DNA from: Rhodocollybia butyracea
Taxonomy: Eukaryota; Basidiomycota; Agaricomycetes; Agaricales; Omphalotaceae
Length of the DNA stretch: 64,000 nucleotides
Reading direction: 5' to 3'
Assembly: GCA_015501585.1 (NCBI GenBank)
Contig: JADNRY010000267.1
Coordinates: forward strand, 1-64,000
A program made the translations under genes and the position numbers. The notes beneath the pieces are model-generated. The model searched no databases, was not told the origin of the DNA, and was given only the letters and a program-made list of their open reading frames with translations. Position 1 is the stretch's first letter; each line of letters starts with the position of its first letter. This document shows positions 32,601 to 43,605 of the stretch, piece after piece.

Positions 32601-33717
32601 TTACTTTTTAGCGTACTGATTACGAAGGTCTTCCCATATAGAGAACATCTGAAGCCCATTTCCCCACCTGGCTTTTCGATCCTCCTCTCTCTTCATCTTC
32701 ATCTCAGGTGTCGCAGTTGGTCCCAGAGAATCATATGCCCGCCGCGATCTGGATCAAAGTTACCTAGAGCAGTGATAGCACACCATCCGAAAGCAAGGTT
32801 GTGGCAGTCAGTATGAGGCCAGGTGACTATACATGGGCCGAGGTTAAAGGAAACGCCTGCGAAAACACCATTAAACCATCAAGTAAGTCTAGGATTGGAA
32901 GCAAAAAGGTTGTTGAGGTTTTCGTTGTACAATCCAAATGTATTCGCCACAAAGCATTGGAAGATGGCTATAGAAGAAAACAATTAAAAATTAAATATCA
33001 ATAAAAGGAGGGAGTAGCTTACAGTTTGCAAACCCAACAAGACAACGGAAGCCAGAAGACGCAATAAGGCTGACAAGGATGGCACAATTGGCTACACCAT
33101 AGAAAGCCATTGTACCAGGTCTCTGCGGTTGAAAGATTAGCTGGGGATGGGATGGAGAATCAGCGCCTATACCTTACTACCCCCGCCAAACAATGTACCT
33201 AAAGCAACCAAAGGAAACTTCCCTCTTTTATGAGCTTCCTGTTTCTTACTGAACGTCATACTGCCGCGAGCATCTTTGATTTTGAGATCAAGATCTGGTG
33301 ACCAGAAGAAACATCAGCGTTCTAGATCTCGATGTTCGTAGTGGTAGCGTCATTGCTGAGCGATGAACATCAAAACTCAGGTGCGAAATGGAAGAGATAA
33401 CGAACAAGTAATGAAAAGAAAGCAAGATTGGCATTACGCACCAGTGAGGTCATGAGCTAATTGTGCATCCATTGCGTCGCGTGGATGAAGTTTATCAGAG
33501 TTGGTAGCCTTTTCCGATAAAACGCTTGGGGTGGAGAAAACAGTAGACCATGTCAGCTACAGTAATGACAATCAAGATTGAAAGAGATTGTGCTAACGAA
33601 TGCTTTGTGCCTGAGGGACACCTGTCGCGGAAACACTGGATACACAGCTGGAGTTGTCTGGAGGCTCGGGAGGAGGATCCCCTCATCCACATTGACAGAG
33701 CGTACCGGTGAATCCAT
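32601..33717 (-). pseudogene. TET/JBP-like 2-oxoglutarate/Fe(II) oxygenase relic, five exons
   Basis: Members of this expanded basidiomycete family are predicted to oxidise methylated DNA bases using Fe(II) and 2-oxoglutarate. Exons by splice signals: 33,717-33,622, 33,556-33,438, 33,355-33,173, 33,122-33,023 and 32,967-32,601, with introns of 65, 82, 50 and 55 nt. The most telling part is the jelly-roll core in exon 5: NLGPCIVTWPHTDCHNLAFG (HxD metal ligands), then WCAITALGNFDPDRGGHMIL. A C-terminal tail (EEDRKARWGNGLQMFS) follows in another frame. Lesions: TAG at 33,322-33,324, a one-base shift just after it, TGA at 32,879-32,881, and an internal deletion removing the distal His and Arg region. 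The family name is from memory; the exon structure and lesions are read directly. Confidence 0.6.
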
Positions 33718-33790
33718 GTCTACATCTAAAGCTTTTCAGCAATAAGCGAAAGCTAAAGCAAGAAAGATGTCAAATGTGCGAAAGCTTACT

Positions 33791-33904
33791 GTAAGCCTGG
33801 GCTTACCACAGTTTCTATAAAGTGCATATATAGTGGCCAGTGACATTCAAAGCCACCGGCCACTATATATGCACATTATAGAAACTTGGTAAGCCCAGGC
33901 TTAC
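33791..33904. mobile_element. Short MITE with ~48-bp inverted repeats
   Basis: GTAAGCCTGGGCTTACC... at the left is matched nearly perfectly by the right half, with a ~17-nt spacer. Each tip, GTAAGCC-TG-GGCTTAC, is itself a palindrome. ACT flanks both sides and may be a 3-bp target duplication. Confidence 0.75.
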
Positions 33905-34272
33905 ACTTATCAGTGACAAAAAATCTCTTTCAGTTTCCAGAAAGGCCAGCGATTGGTTGAAATCAGGTTCAGAAGTGTAAAGATCTGCTCTGCGGGCCTG
34001 TGCAGGCGAGGTGGAAAGAGATGGCTGTCAGTGTCATGATGATGGTCGACGACTGGAAATGGCAGTGAAATTGAAAGAGTCCAAAATCACGTGAAAATTA
34101 TGTTGTTATAAGCTTTCGTGAGGAGAAGGAGAATATGACACGCGTCGGACAGTACGCAAAGCAACTCATCTTCCAGTATAACATTGCCATTTCATAGCTC
34201 ACAAAGTAAATTACTTTGAGTCACTGCCAAAAGAAATCAAAATACGAGGCCATAAGTCCTGGTTGACGGTAC

Positions 34273-34354
34273 GGTCCAACCAGGACTCGAACCTGGATCT
34301 CACGGAGGTCTATCATCAAGCCATCATGCATGTTAACCTCTACACTATTGGACC
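34273..34354 (-). tRNA. tRNA-like gene, isotype not assigned
   Basis: Acceptor GGTCCAA/TTGGACC 7/7, A box TAGTGTAGAGG, B box GGTTCGAGTCC, T stem CCAGG/CCTGG. Length 82 nt. The anticodon arm does not fold cleanly: CATGA/CCGTG has a mismatch. Either an intron-containing tRNA or a pseudogene of the 32,442-32,530 type. Confidence 0.45.
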
Positions 34355-34671
34355 TTGGTAGTACTTCTCTACATTAGTACTAATAAGATCATAATCATGT
34401 TAGGGTAGAATTAGATAGGTAGCTGTAACAGCTAGTCTTTACGGGGATTGGCTAGTACCATCCCTGCGTTGGCCTCGTAGTTTACCTTCTTTACCGGAGT
34501 CGAGCTTGCCGCCTGCGTTGGCGTAGGGACCTGTATGGGACTGGCACTTTCAGCTGGCATGGCTGTGTAATATCATATTACAGTCCAAAGGAAGCTCCAT
34601 TCATCCCAACGATGTGCAAAGTGCATGCGTAGCTTCACCTGGTGCACATGCTGCAGTAGTAATAACTGGCA

Positions 34672-35279
34672 CGTTGCCAGGAAGACTACCTTTAACGACA
34701 AGTTTAACGAAGACTCCAATCTCCTCAAATAAACTGGTAAAGCCCCAAGTTCGTATAAGATGTGCTTTGTCAATGGGGAATAGGATGAGAAAGTCTTGTC
34801 ATTGATGATACAGTACCATTCAGCCGACGCGAGATGTTCACGATCAAGGCAAATGATATTCCACGATTTACAAAGGCAGATTAATCACTACTTATTTGAA
34901 ATGTGCTGATGGGGAGTGGTTAGGGTGTCCAATTTAGGGTCCGAGTACTTGTTGTCGCCAGGTCTATCGTTCTTGCTTAAACAAGACACCGCGCACGGGA
35001 AGCCGCTTACCAGCACTTTACAGCGCCAGGAGCCGGTAGGCTGGAGTTACTCGAAACGGCTGCATAGTGCCTGAGCCGTTTCGAGTGGCTCCAGCTCACT
35101 TACGTTTTACTGATGCACTATAAGTCTGTATATGTGTAAGTACAGTATTTCTCCAAAAAAATACAATATATCAACACTAGTATTCTAGCTAGTAGTGAAA
35201 TATATGAAGAAAAGATAAAGAAAAGATGAGATGGAAAGACAACAGACTTGTAAAGTGTAAAGTCCGGAAACCAGCCCAA
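34672..35279 (-). mobile_element. 3' non-coding flank of Plavaka-derived copy 1
   Basis: Matches 57,085-57,702 in inverse orientation, including the CATATATTTCACTACTAGCTAG and GGAGTTACTCGAAACGGCTGC areas. Similarity between copies stops at 34,672. This copy continues into unique sequence whereas the other is fused to a gag fragment. Confidence 0.75.
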
Positions 35280-35491
35280 TCAAGAGCCCAATCTATCAAC
35301 AGGGAATTTGAGTATGAAAGTCTGCATACACAATCCTCGCGCGCTTGCTTGACCGCTCCAAACTTCTAGTCTGGACCAATGTGATTGGACCAAGGTAACA
35401 GCAGCGCAGTCATTGAATTTAGCAACATTCGAAGATATCATAGCGAGACTCTGTAGGTTTGAAACAATGGGATCAGAGTGGAAGTTGATAA
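35280..35491 (-). pseudogene. F-box C-terminal fragment next to Plavaka ORF
   Basis: The minus-strand frame reads SDPIVSNLQSLAMISS, VQSHWSR and TFILKFP, which lines up with the F-box tail at 30,635-30,930 (SIVPKLHSLYLSS, VQSRWFP, VILKFP). It begins directly after the Plavaka stop codon. The identical arrangement exists in copy 2, so the fragment was joined to the element before it was duplicated. Confidence 0.6.
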
Positions 35492-38026
35492 TCAATATAT
35501 CGTCTGATATGTATATTTACTCTGAAAATTATTCACAAAAAATGCTGGACACTTATCCAGTATATTGTCTGAAGTCCAGCCGTTTCCTTCCCAATCACTT
35601 GAGCTTGGTACAAGCATACAACTCTGTCTAATATCTGACAATGGAATGATTTCACCTTGAGGAGTGCCATTCGAGGCACTGACTGATGGTTGTACGTGAT
35701 ACATTCCATTTTTACTATCAGGTACACTTTTAAATCGAGAAAACCATGTAACATATGCAAGAGGTGTTTCAGCCTTGGGCCAGTTTGGGGGAGCATCCTC
35801 TTCAGATCTTTGCCCAAGTCTTTTTACCACGTTAGGGAGCCGGAATATGACCCTAAGTCTGGCAACCCTACAGCCTCTTACTGCCGTAGATTCAGCTTCA
35901 TCATTGATCAATATTATCACTGTATCATATTGAGACTTTGACTTTGACTTGGAGTTTTTTTTGATGGAAGTTGAAGGGGCAGCTCTTACTATTTCTTTTG
36001 GCACATCTGACGCATCATCAAACTGATTCACAGGTGTAAATTTAAAATGGTGCCAAACATTGAGTAAAGTAAAAGGAAGACATCCTATTGATAAAGCTTC
36101 TGCTTTCGTAACCTGTCCTTCTTTTGGAAGAAGAGAGTTTATATAAAGCTTCAATGCCGGTATAAAACCAGGTGCATTATGAGAATTTGCAATTGCCTTA
36201 AGACTTTTTTTTGTCTCATGTGGGTGTTTAGCTATTTGGATGTTGGTCTGCAGCAATGTTTTGGTATTAGCATTACTAGTACTGGCAGGAGTAGCAGTGG
36301 CGGCTCTTTTTTATCAGAGGCTATAATCACAGGACAGACTGTCCCTCCAACTGGAATTGCATGCTAGGTTTTGAATTGAGATTTGCAAGAAGTGGCAGCT
36401 GACGGATAAGTTCAATTACACACCTGCACTGGATTCCAAAAACCCGTAGTCCACATCTCAGAGTAGATACAATTGTTTCCAGTCTGTTCTGCCCCACAAA
36501 AAAGCTTTCCTGGTTTGTACACCAAGTGTTCAGCAAAGGCAGGATCACCCCAGAGTCCTTTGATTGCTTCAACTGGGTCCCGATGATACACAGTGAAATG
36601 TTCACCAGGTTTATCACAGAATGATAATTGTTTAGTCCACCATTTTCCACATCTCTCGGGGATTTCATCAATGCACTTTAGCATACCTCGGGAGTTTTCA
36701 TAAGATAGACCTAATTTTTTGCTGTACCTATGAGATTTAAAAAGTCAACAACCTTGAATACTACTACAGCTTCTCAGTGACTACTGCCACTGGAGTGAGT
36801 CATCAAAAAATATTTGAAAGACTTTACCTGAAGAACGTTAAGCAGGCGATCAAGAGCTTTTTGAGAAATCTTTTCTGTGACTGCCCACTGTGCAATTTCC
36901 CAATCCAACTGGGAAGCAAAAGGTTGATAGCACTTCTGATCAAGATTATCATCATGAGTAGTAGTACCACTACTAAGTTCCTGTTGCCCTTTCGATTTTA
37001 AAATACTTTCCCATTGTTCATAGACAGTTTTACGCTTGTTGATCACCTTACCAGCAGTATTGCCAAGTTCTTGGCTCATCTTTGTCATCAACACTGAGGA
37101 TGCCGGCTAAATTGAAACGTCTTGGAGATGAAGAAGCCTCAGACTCTCCTGAGGCCTCGGGGTCAGAAGAGGTGTTCATATCTGAGTCACGGTCTATCAT
37201 AGAAGAGGCCCCAGTATCTGAATTAGAGGAGCCAGTTTCAGAAAACCTCTCCCATATCAATGTCTTTGGATGGATATGTGGGATCAGAGTGGATGCCACT
37301 TGTTGAGTAATCGGGGAAGTTTGGGCTAGCTGGTTTCAGGGGGGGTAGGAAGTCAAACCCGGCTTCTGCTTCAGGCTCCATTAACACATTCTGGCATATC
37401 ATCATCCTCGAAGTCTGCATATGATTGAGTCATTCACTGATTAGTAGTTGCACAACTACAAGATTTTAAATAAAGCTGAACATACCTCCTTGCCAGCTGG
37501 AAGAGTCAGATTTGTTGTCGGACAGTGAAAGTAATGATGGACAATCAGACACATTGTCTTCAATGTCTGAATTCCCATGATCAGTCTCATCTCCGTAACC
37601 AGGGTCAAGTCCAAAGTTGGAGTAACTGTCTTCATCTTCAGAATCGTCTTCATCTTCAGAATCACTATATTCTTCTTGGTCATTTATGTTGTACAAATCT
37701 ACATGCATGGCCTTGTTGGAGCCTAATTTTAGATTATCATTAGGCTGTTGTAAAGGCTGACGCTGTGCATGGCTGGCAAGGCGAGAACGAGCAAGTGCTT
37801 CTACTCTTTCGATAGTTTTGGATATTCTATCTATTTGTGTTCTCTCGTGGCGCACGAATTCCTGCTTATGCACATTATCCTTAGTCTGTTTTATGTTTCG
37901 CTCTAGGTACCCAGCTACGGAAAATTCCCGATAGCATACAGGACATTTGATGGGTTCTGGGGCCATACCGGTAGGAGTACTAAGTTGGGAGGACAAAGTC
38001 ACAGAGTGAAAGAACAGGGGGAACAT
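35492..38026 (-). pseudogene. Plavaka-family transposase, internally deleted (copy 1)
   Basis: Plavaka elements are basidiomycete DNA transposons of the CACTA/EnSpm-like group. Pieces on the minus strand: an N-terminal CPVC/HxnH zinc-finger-like segment from ~37,966, an acidic Asp/Glu/Ser region, an intron near 37,490-37,415, the YQPFASQLDWEIAQWAV helix (~36,900), the conserved HRDPVEAIKGLWGDPAFAEH block (~36,570), a VGGTVCPVIIASDKKEP segment (~36,340), then the C-terminal domain from 36,256 (IAKHPHETKKSL ... NAPGFIPALKLYINSLLP ... SCMLVPSSSDWEGNGWTSDN) to the stop at 35,492-35,494. The usual several hundred residues between SDKKEP and IAKHPHE, including the catalytic part, are missing. One extra C (~37,340) and one extra T (~37,245) relative to copy 2 also shift the frame. 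It cannot be autonomous. Confidence 0.75.
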
Positions 38027-38083
38027 TTATATGAGATTGCTGCATCAGTGAAAATATCAGATGACTATGGTAACTGTTTGAGA

Positions 38084-38320
38084 TCATACAGGATCATACC
38101 ATCTTGATAAAACGTGAGAATTGGAGTGGATAGCATCTATACTTAGTTCCCATATCTCTTCTATTTTTTCTTGAGCTCCCAGTAAGCAATTTCTGAGTCT
38201 TCTGACTTGCTTCTGACTCAAGTTTGAAGTCTGATCTGCATTTTGAACGCGAAGTGAGACCCACCCTTGAATATATAGAGCCGTAACGACTTGTATGATT
38301 GTTTCAAAAGATTCAGTCAA
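38084..38320 (-). CDS. Unassigned open frame
   Basis: Seventy-eight codons from an ATG (38,320), with an amphipathic helical stretch (QVRRLRNCLLGAQEKIEEIWE). It lies 60 bp downstream-strand of the Plavaka N-terminus and has no recognisable domain. It may be an exon of a decayed gene. Confidence 0.2.
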   Translation of the reverse strand: MTESFETIIQVVTALYIQGWVSLRVQNADQTSNLSQKQVRRLRNCLLGAQEKIEEIWELSIDAIHSNSHVLSRWYDPV

Positions 38321-39380
38321 CCATGCCTCGTTTGCGAAAGTCTCGCGCGAATCGGAAACTGTAATGTTATGTTATTCCCACTACCTCGTTAGGGTAGAGG
38401 GCCTTATGGTGCTTGAGTTTTCGATCGCGCTTGTTCCAAGATTTGGAAGAACATCCATGGCATATGTTTTGATTTGCAACTGAGATGAACTTACTGGATG
38501 AATGTCAATCATTTTTTTTCGGAGTAAATATACATATCAGACAATATACTAGTACTAATGTGAATCTGTTTCAACTTTCATGAACTGACAGAACGTCCAC
38601 AACACAGATTGAAAGTGGGTGTTTCAGTGCCTTATTTATCGAACCATAAAACACAAATGATAAGACGGCTATGTGCTGCAGGCACTAAGAGTAAATTAGA
38701 TAAGATAACTTTGTTACCACCACAAGCCATGATTCATCCTTCTCTCTACTGAGTACTGAGTACTGAGCGCTGAGCACTAAGTCTGGAAGATGCTAACTGA
38801 CAAAACCGCGGGCGTCATTCGATATATATCCGGCCCGGTGCGAGGCTGTTGAATTCAGCTACCGCCAACCTATAGGCACTAGTATAGAACTTTTCGCAAA
38901 TGATCAGTATGTGCTTTCATTCATTTGACGATCATAACTGAGGCTTAAGTATTAGGGAAATAGCTCTGTGAGGTCACGGTATGCCATCTGTCGCGTCAAA
39001 AGGTTTCCTGCACGAGGATATCGTACGTTTGGTGTATTTGGTGCAGTTGGTATCTCTGGTGTATTTGGTGCACTGTTTGGTATATCTATTGATGTAAGGT
39101 GAGTGCACGAGCAAAGTAATTGACTGGCTAACCAGCTGTGCAGGCTCCCTTTGGTTGTTTGATGTTTGGTAAAACCTGCTGCAAATGTCCGTTAGTCTGC
39201 GTATATCCGGGAACTCGACTTTTGGTGTATCGAACCCTCATTCTACGAAGAAAGGGGAGCTCTGCCATATGTTGCGTTTGGAAATAACTCTCAGTTTGCT
39301 GTGCGATAAAATTCTCTCGTCTTCCTATCATTAACCGACAGGAAGGTTTTAGTCCAAGGCATCCGTATACAGAAGTGCTG
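38321..39380. other. No gene recognised
   Basis: Around 38,515-38,550 a GAGTAAATATACATATCAGACA phrase equals the last codons of the Plavaka C-terminus, so a stub of that element seems to lie here too. GGTGTATTTGGTGCA is repeated at ~39,030-39,075. Nothing else is recognisable. Confidence 0.4.
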
Positions 39381-39382
39381 GA

Positions 39383-40029
39383 TTGGCATCAGGACTCACC
39401 CTTCATCCTACGTTTCCTTTGACTCGCTTTGAGAGGCAGGGTTCTTGCTTGTCGGGACATCGTGAGACAATGAAAATGAAGGACGTTCCATATTTCAGAG
39501 TTAAATACTCGGAGGTATTAGCGGTGGCTGAATTTATGACTCAAAGTCATGAACTTCCGTTGCTACGTCTCAGAGCTTCCTGCCGGACAAACAGACAAAC
39601 TACGAAGGCGCACTGTCTCAGACTCCCCTTCGGACAGATGCAAAATCCCGCTGCCAAACACCTCAAAGAGCTGTCAACGCTTATTTCACATTGTCGCTCT
39701 ATGGATGTTCTATCTGCCTTGAATGATATCACGACAAACAGCGCTCAGGTGTTTGGTCCACTTTTACAACAACAGAAGAGAAATTTCTACCAGCAATCTC
39801 AGCTTCAACTTGAATGATTGCGTGGCTTGGAGGATCTTCTCTGTTGTCTCCCCATCATCCAGAGGAACTTTACCGCTTGCCTCTATCAGCACAAGAACCT
39901 ACTATCCTACGCAATCTTTATCACCTGCGCCAATACTTTCCCGAAATTATATTGTCCACGGAGATTGCCCTGTTCCATATATTGGATGCCTATCCTGACG
40001 AAACGTCGGAAACTCTTAGGTCAATGATG
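39383..40029 (+). CDS. Unassigned open frames
   Basis: Two adjacent frames (39,383-39,817 and 39,814-40,155) overlap at ATGA. Stretches such as ILRNLYHLRQYFPEIILSTE look protein-like, but the second frame is antisense to a possible exon of the gene at 40,030-41,199, so at most one is real. No domain recognised. Confidence 0.2.
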
Positions 40030-41199
40030 ACGGTACGGATATTTTTTGGGTCATGCCATGTTCAAGTTTTAATGCGATTGCAGGCGGTGAAGCGTGGCAA
40101 AGTAGCGCTATCGCAATTTCCTTGCCAAAGTTTCGAAACACTTGGTGTTCAATGATGGGTAGATGATGATGTTGTAAAATATCTCGTCAATGGGTGGTGC
40201 TCCAAATCCCTGAGAACTCTTGGACTCGGCACTTGGTTCGCCTGCAAGTTCCTTTTTCAGGATACTCAGTGTGTGCACACTAAAACCAGGACCTTGACCT
40301 CAGAAGATGAACTGGGCGTGCAAAAGTGGTGTCGCACTGCTGAGGTACAATTCTTATTTTGGTTTACAGGTTTTGCTAAGTCGAGAGTAGAAGCAGTAAA
40401 CATGGGGGCGAAACGCTGAAGACGCTCTTCCCTGATGCGGAGAGCCTCCTCCTTGGACTGGAGTCTCTCTTTTTCGATGCAGAGTCTCTCCTCTTGGATT
40501 CTGAGCCTCTCCTTGTCATCCCTTATTTTCTCCTCCCTGTTGAAGATTTCATTGTCCTTGTCACGGAGCTTCTTCAACCTTCGGCTCACTCGCTGTTCCG
40601 CAGCATGTAGGCTTTTTTTGCGGACCGAAACCAGAGGCATTGTAAAGGGCAGCATATTCAGAGTCATTGATGTTCATCCTCTCTTGAACTCGCATTCTCT
40701 TCAGAAAGTCCCTCTTCGTACACCCCGTTGAGTAGGTGCATTGTTTACACAGGAGTGTAAACTCATCGCTGGTGCATTCGATTCCTTTGTGGTAGCATCG
40801 ATCGCACGCCTGGTTGTAACTATCAGTAAATGGATCTGCCAAAATATTTCAAATACAAACAAGATTACGGTACTTTTGATTCAGCTCTCGTTTTTCGGCT
40901 TTTGTTCCCGGTCCTCTGTAGATTTTATGGAACTCCTTCAATAAGTTATCGCTGATCTCATGGGCCTTTGAATTTTCAGTAGTCTCCGCATTCTCTGTGT
41001 CACGAGCCACCCAACTTTCCTGCCAAATGGTGGACTGTTCCGGTGCATCAGTGCTCGCTGAAGTTTGTGGCTGGCACATTAGATTCTGTCCATAGTAAGA
41101 CGGGTGTCTGTAGTGAGATAAGGGAACCCCAGCAGACGTCCATTGCTGTTCAAATGTTTGGCCGGATGTCAAGCCACCTGCGCAGACACGGTGATCCAT
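40030..41199 (-). pseudogene. Cys-rich plus coiled-coil protein, two lesions
   Basis: From ATG 41,199: an N-terminal region without known domain, a Cys-rich module (CDRCYHKGIECTSDEFTLLC) of the kind seen in many agaric hypothetical proteins and possibly metal-binding, then a strong coiled coil (KIRDDKERLRIQEERLCIEK, ~40,540-40,420). The frame is interrupted by TGA (40,849-40,851) with the phase kept on both sides, and by an A7 run (40,613-40,619) where one A too many moves the coiled coil into the next frame. A 3' segment at ~40,260-40,030 (PPIDEIFYNIIIYPSLN) may be a last exon. It could also be a working gene hit by sequencing errors. Function unknown. Confidence 0.45.
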
Positions 41200-42020
41200 G
41201 AGTAGTTTTCTGTCCGACAAAAGACAGTGACTTTGATCTTTATAACAGTACAAGTACAAGAACTTTCGAGAAAAAGTAATGCGTCCTTAGCAACAGAAAG
41301 AGATCCGGAAAGAATAACTGATATTGTAAATATAGATTTCTTGTTGAGGCAAAGGAATATCCTTAATCAAGTCCTTAATCGACTCGGAGAAACACGTGTC
41401 TGTGACTAGCGCTGTCAAAAAAGTACATGTTTTTCACTTTGCTTTGTTACCGCAATTCTCATTCCACTTAGGAAAAACTAGGCATGATGTCGATAACAAA
41501 TACCTTGAAGTTGTTGAAGACACAATACTCAAACTAGCAAACCAATAAACATCAACAATGGAGATGTGAAGACACTAGTGCCGAGAGCAATGTTGTTTAC
41601 ATGCGTCTTTTTCCCCGTTTTTTGGTTACTAAAAGATTCCAGGATGCAAACAAACTCAAGCTCAAGCTCAACTAGTGAAGTTCCAGCACAAATCAGCGGT
41701 AGCAAACGACTGTCGTTGATGAATCTTCAGGCCTTCCTGTCCGTCTATAGAATATCGCAGTTGAATATTGAACATTGATCAATAAATACTAGCCTGGTAC
41801 GTGACATTAGTTTTTCCCTGCTCACGTTAATCTAAAACATTATAGATCCTCCTCCTGATTCCCTCTTTATGGCACGAAAGATGCTCTCTACTCTTGCAAT
41901 TCCTCATGGGTCAACCTTCGAGTAATCAGAATCGCGTACATCCGAAGGAACAACCGGCAACCATGGAACACGCCTGAGATAGGTAGGTAAAAGAACCTAT
42001 CTCATTGCCTGTACCGTCGT
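41200..42020. other. No gene recognised
   Basis: A short frame at 41,566-41,778 starts with a hydrophobic segment (MLFTCVFFPVFWLL) that could be a signal anchor, followed by a Ser-rich stretch. There is no homology I can name. The rest is non-coding. Confidence 0.3.
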
Positions 42021-42022
42021 CG

Positions 42023-42115
42023 CCCAGACGGCTGAGTGGTTAGGCGGTTCATGGCGGTTCATGCAAATGGGTTGTGGACTGAGGCGGGTTTGACTCCCAG
42101 TTTGGGTGCTGCAGC
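42023..42115 (+). tRNA. Degenerate tRNA-like (Ser/Leu type) sequence
   Basis: Weak acceptor pairing CGCCCA/TGGGTG, D-arm CGGCTGAGTGGTTAGGCG and B-box-like GGTTTGACTCC. The size fits a long-variable-arm tRNA. CGGTTCATG is duplicated inside and the T stem pairs poorly, so a pseudogene is most likely. Confidence 0.35.
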
Positions 42116-42723
42116 TGTTATCGGGATCTACTCTTAAGTTTTTTCTACTGTTTTGCTGCTCACTTCTGGCATGAGATTAAGTTACAGCTGGAATGTATCG
42201 TATTCGTTCTGTGAAGCTGGGGAACACAACCAGCTGGGCGGTATCTGGGCGTGTAAGTCATCTCGCAGCGATGTCAAGTTCAAGTTTACTACTTAGGTGT
42301 CAATAATACATCTGGACTCCAGATCCACAGTCTAATGTACCGTTTCTTCCCAACTGTTCAATGGAAAACTGGCTATCCTAGTCGTGAAGAAATCGTTGAT
42401 AATATAACCTCGATTTCTTTACATATTCCGAACTTTTGTTGTGGTATGTTTTCTGTGTGGCCGTCAATCTGTTCAGATGGAAGTGGGGGCTCTTTGTCTT
42501 TTCGGACTAGGTAAAAGTTTACCGCTGAGTTTCATAGAACAGGAGGATCGGCTGAGGAGAAGTTGAATTGGGAAGCGGAGCAAATCGAGCGTAACGATAA
42601 AAGTAAATAGATAACAAGGTTGTTGTAAGATAGGTTTAGCGCCTATGTTTGATGATATCTGCGGACTACTCGGCCTGTGTGCACTCTTAAACAAACGCCA
42701 ATGGCCACTATATATTATCTGGC

Positions 42724-43235
42724 TTGCCCTATGTTCTCGACCTAAAACCGCCAATCAAATGGTTGTCATCTCAAGAAACCAATTTGAACCAAAGCTTCCC
42801 ATTCACTGATTTAAACAGTGAAACTCTCGACCAGTTCGTTGTCAGAACTTACCCTCAATTTTTGTGGCTTCCAGAGGTAAATTTGCTCGAATCTAGTCAA
42901 TGTTGGTTACTGACTGCTTTCCAGTCCATAATGCCCTTGAATTTGACAAGTCGCATCTCCTCTCCCTCACTGCACGTGCTTCCGCGAATAAGTATCATGT
43001 CGAACTACCAGAAATTCTTGATAACGATGGCGGCGCTGGAGAGATTGAGGAAACAATGATGTGGTTTGCATCGAGCCAGGTGAAGAGCAATGTTGAGGAC
43101 CAAGCTGAACGCGAACGGACGCGCTCCAACAGCTCAGAGAATGGTGCTCATAGGAGTCACCTCATAGAAACTCCCATTTGGATGAATAATGATTGGAGGC
43201 TTAGATGGATAAGGAGAATGGGACGACGCGAGTAA
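42724..43235 (+). pseudogene. Hypothetical gene fragment with one intron
   Basis: An upstream segment (FTDLNSETLDQFVVRTYPQF) is followed by GAG|GTAAATTTG...TTACTGACTGCTTTCCAG, a 48-nt intron with a good branch site, and a downstream segment with a strongly protein-like acidic stretch (VELPEILDNDGGAGEIEE) ending WRLRWIRRMGRRE at 43,235. The splice joins the two in phases that do not match, so an indel seems to separate them. No known domain. Confidence 0.35.
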
Positions 43236-43352
43236 GTCGCTTTACCTATTTCTAACATACACTGAATGTATGTCAGTATAGGCTCAAATACAAATATTGC
43301 TCTACTTTCTCATCCTTTCGCTTCCTGGACCACAGCCTTTACACCCAGAATC

Positions 43353-43605
43353 TATAACGCGCCCTATGGGCAAAGTCCTTAGGAACACCGGTGAACACGA
43401 CAAATAGGATACTATTGTGTGTACGACGGTGTAAAAGACTAACTAGACTCTTAAGTAATTGTACAATACTTATAGTAACAGATTTATTATATAATTAATA
43501 ATAAATAGAATGATAAGATAGACCGTTTGGTCTATCGGCGGCGTCTAGGATGACCGTATCGCCGGATATGGTCAGTGGTGATTATGGAGAGGCGGAGGCG
43601 TTACA
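43353..43605 (-). mobile_element. LTR of gag-only element, minus-strand copy
   Basis: Reverse complement of the LTR at 47,202-47,454, same length (253 bp), ends TGTAACGC ... GCGTTATA. The polypurine tract GGTGGGGGAGGG lies next to it on the internal side (43,606-43,617, reversed). Confidence 0.85.

Noticed and set aside
40606..40622. Programmed ribosomal frameshift at A AAA AAG
   Set aside because: The heptamer matches a -1 slippery site, but the downstream coiled coil lies in the +1 frame, so -1 slippage would hit a stop. An extra A is simpler.
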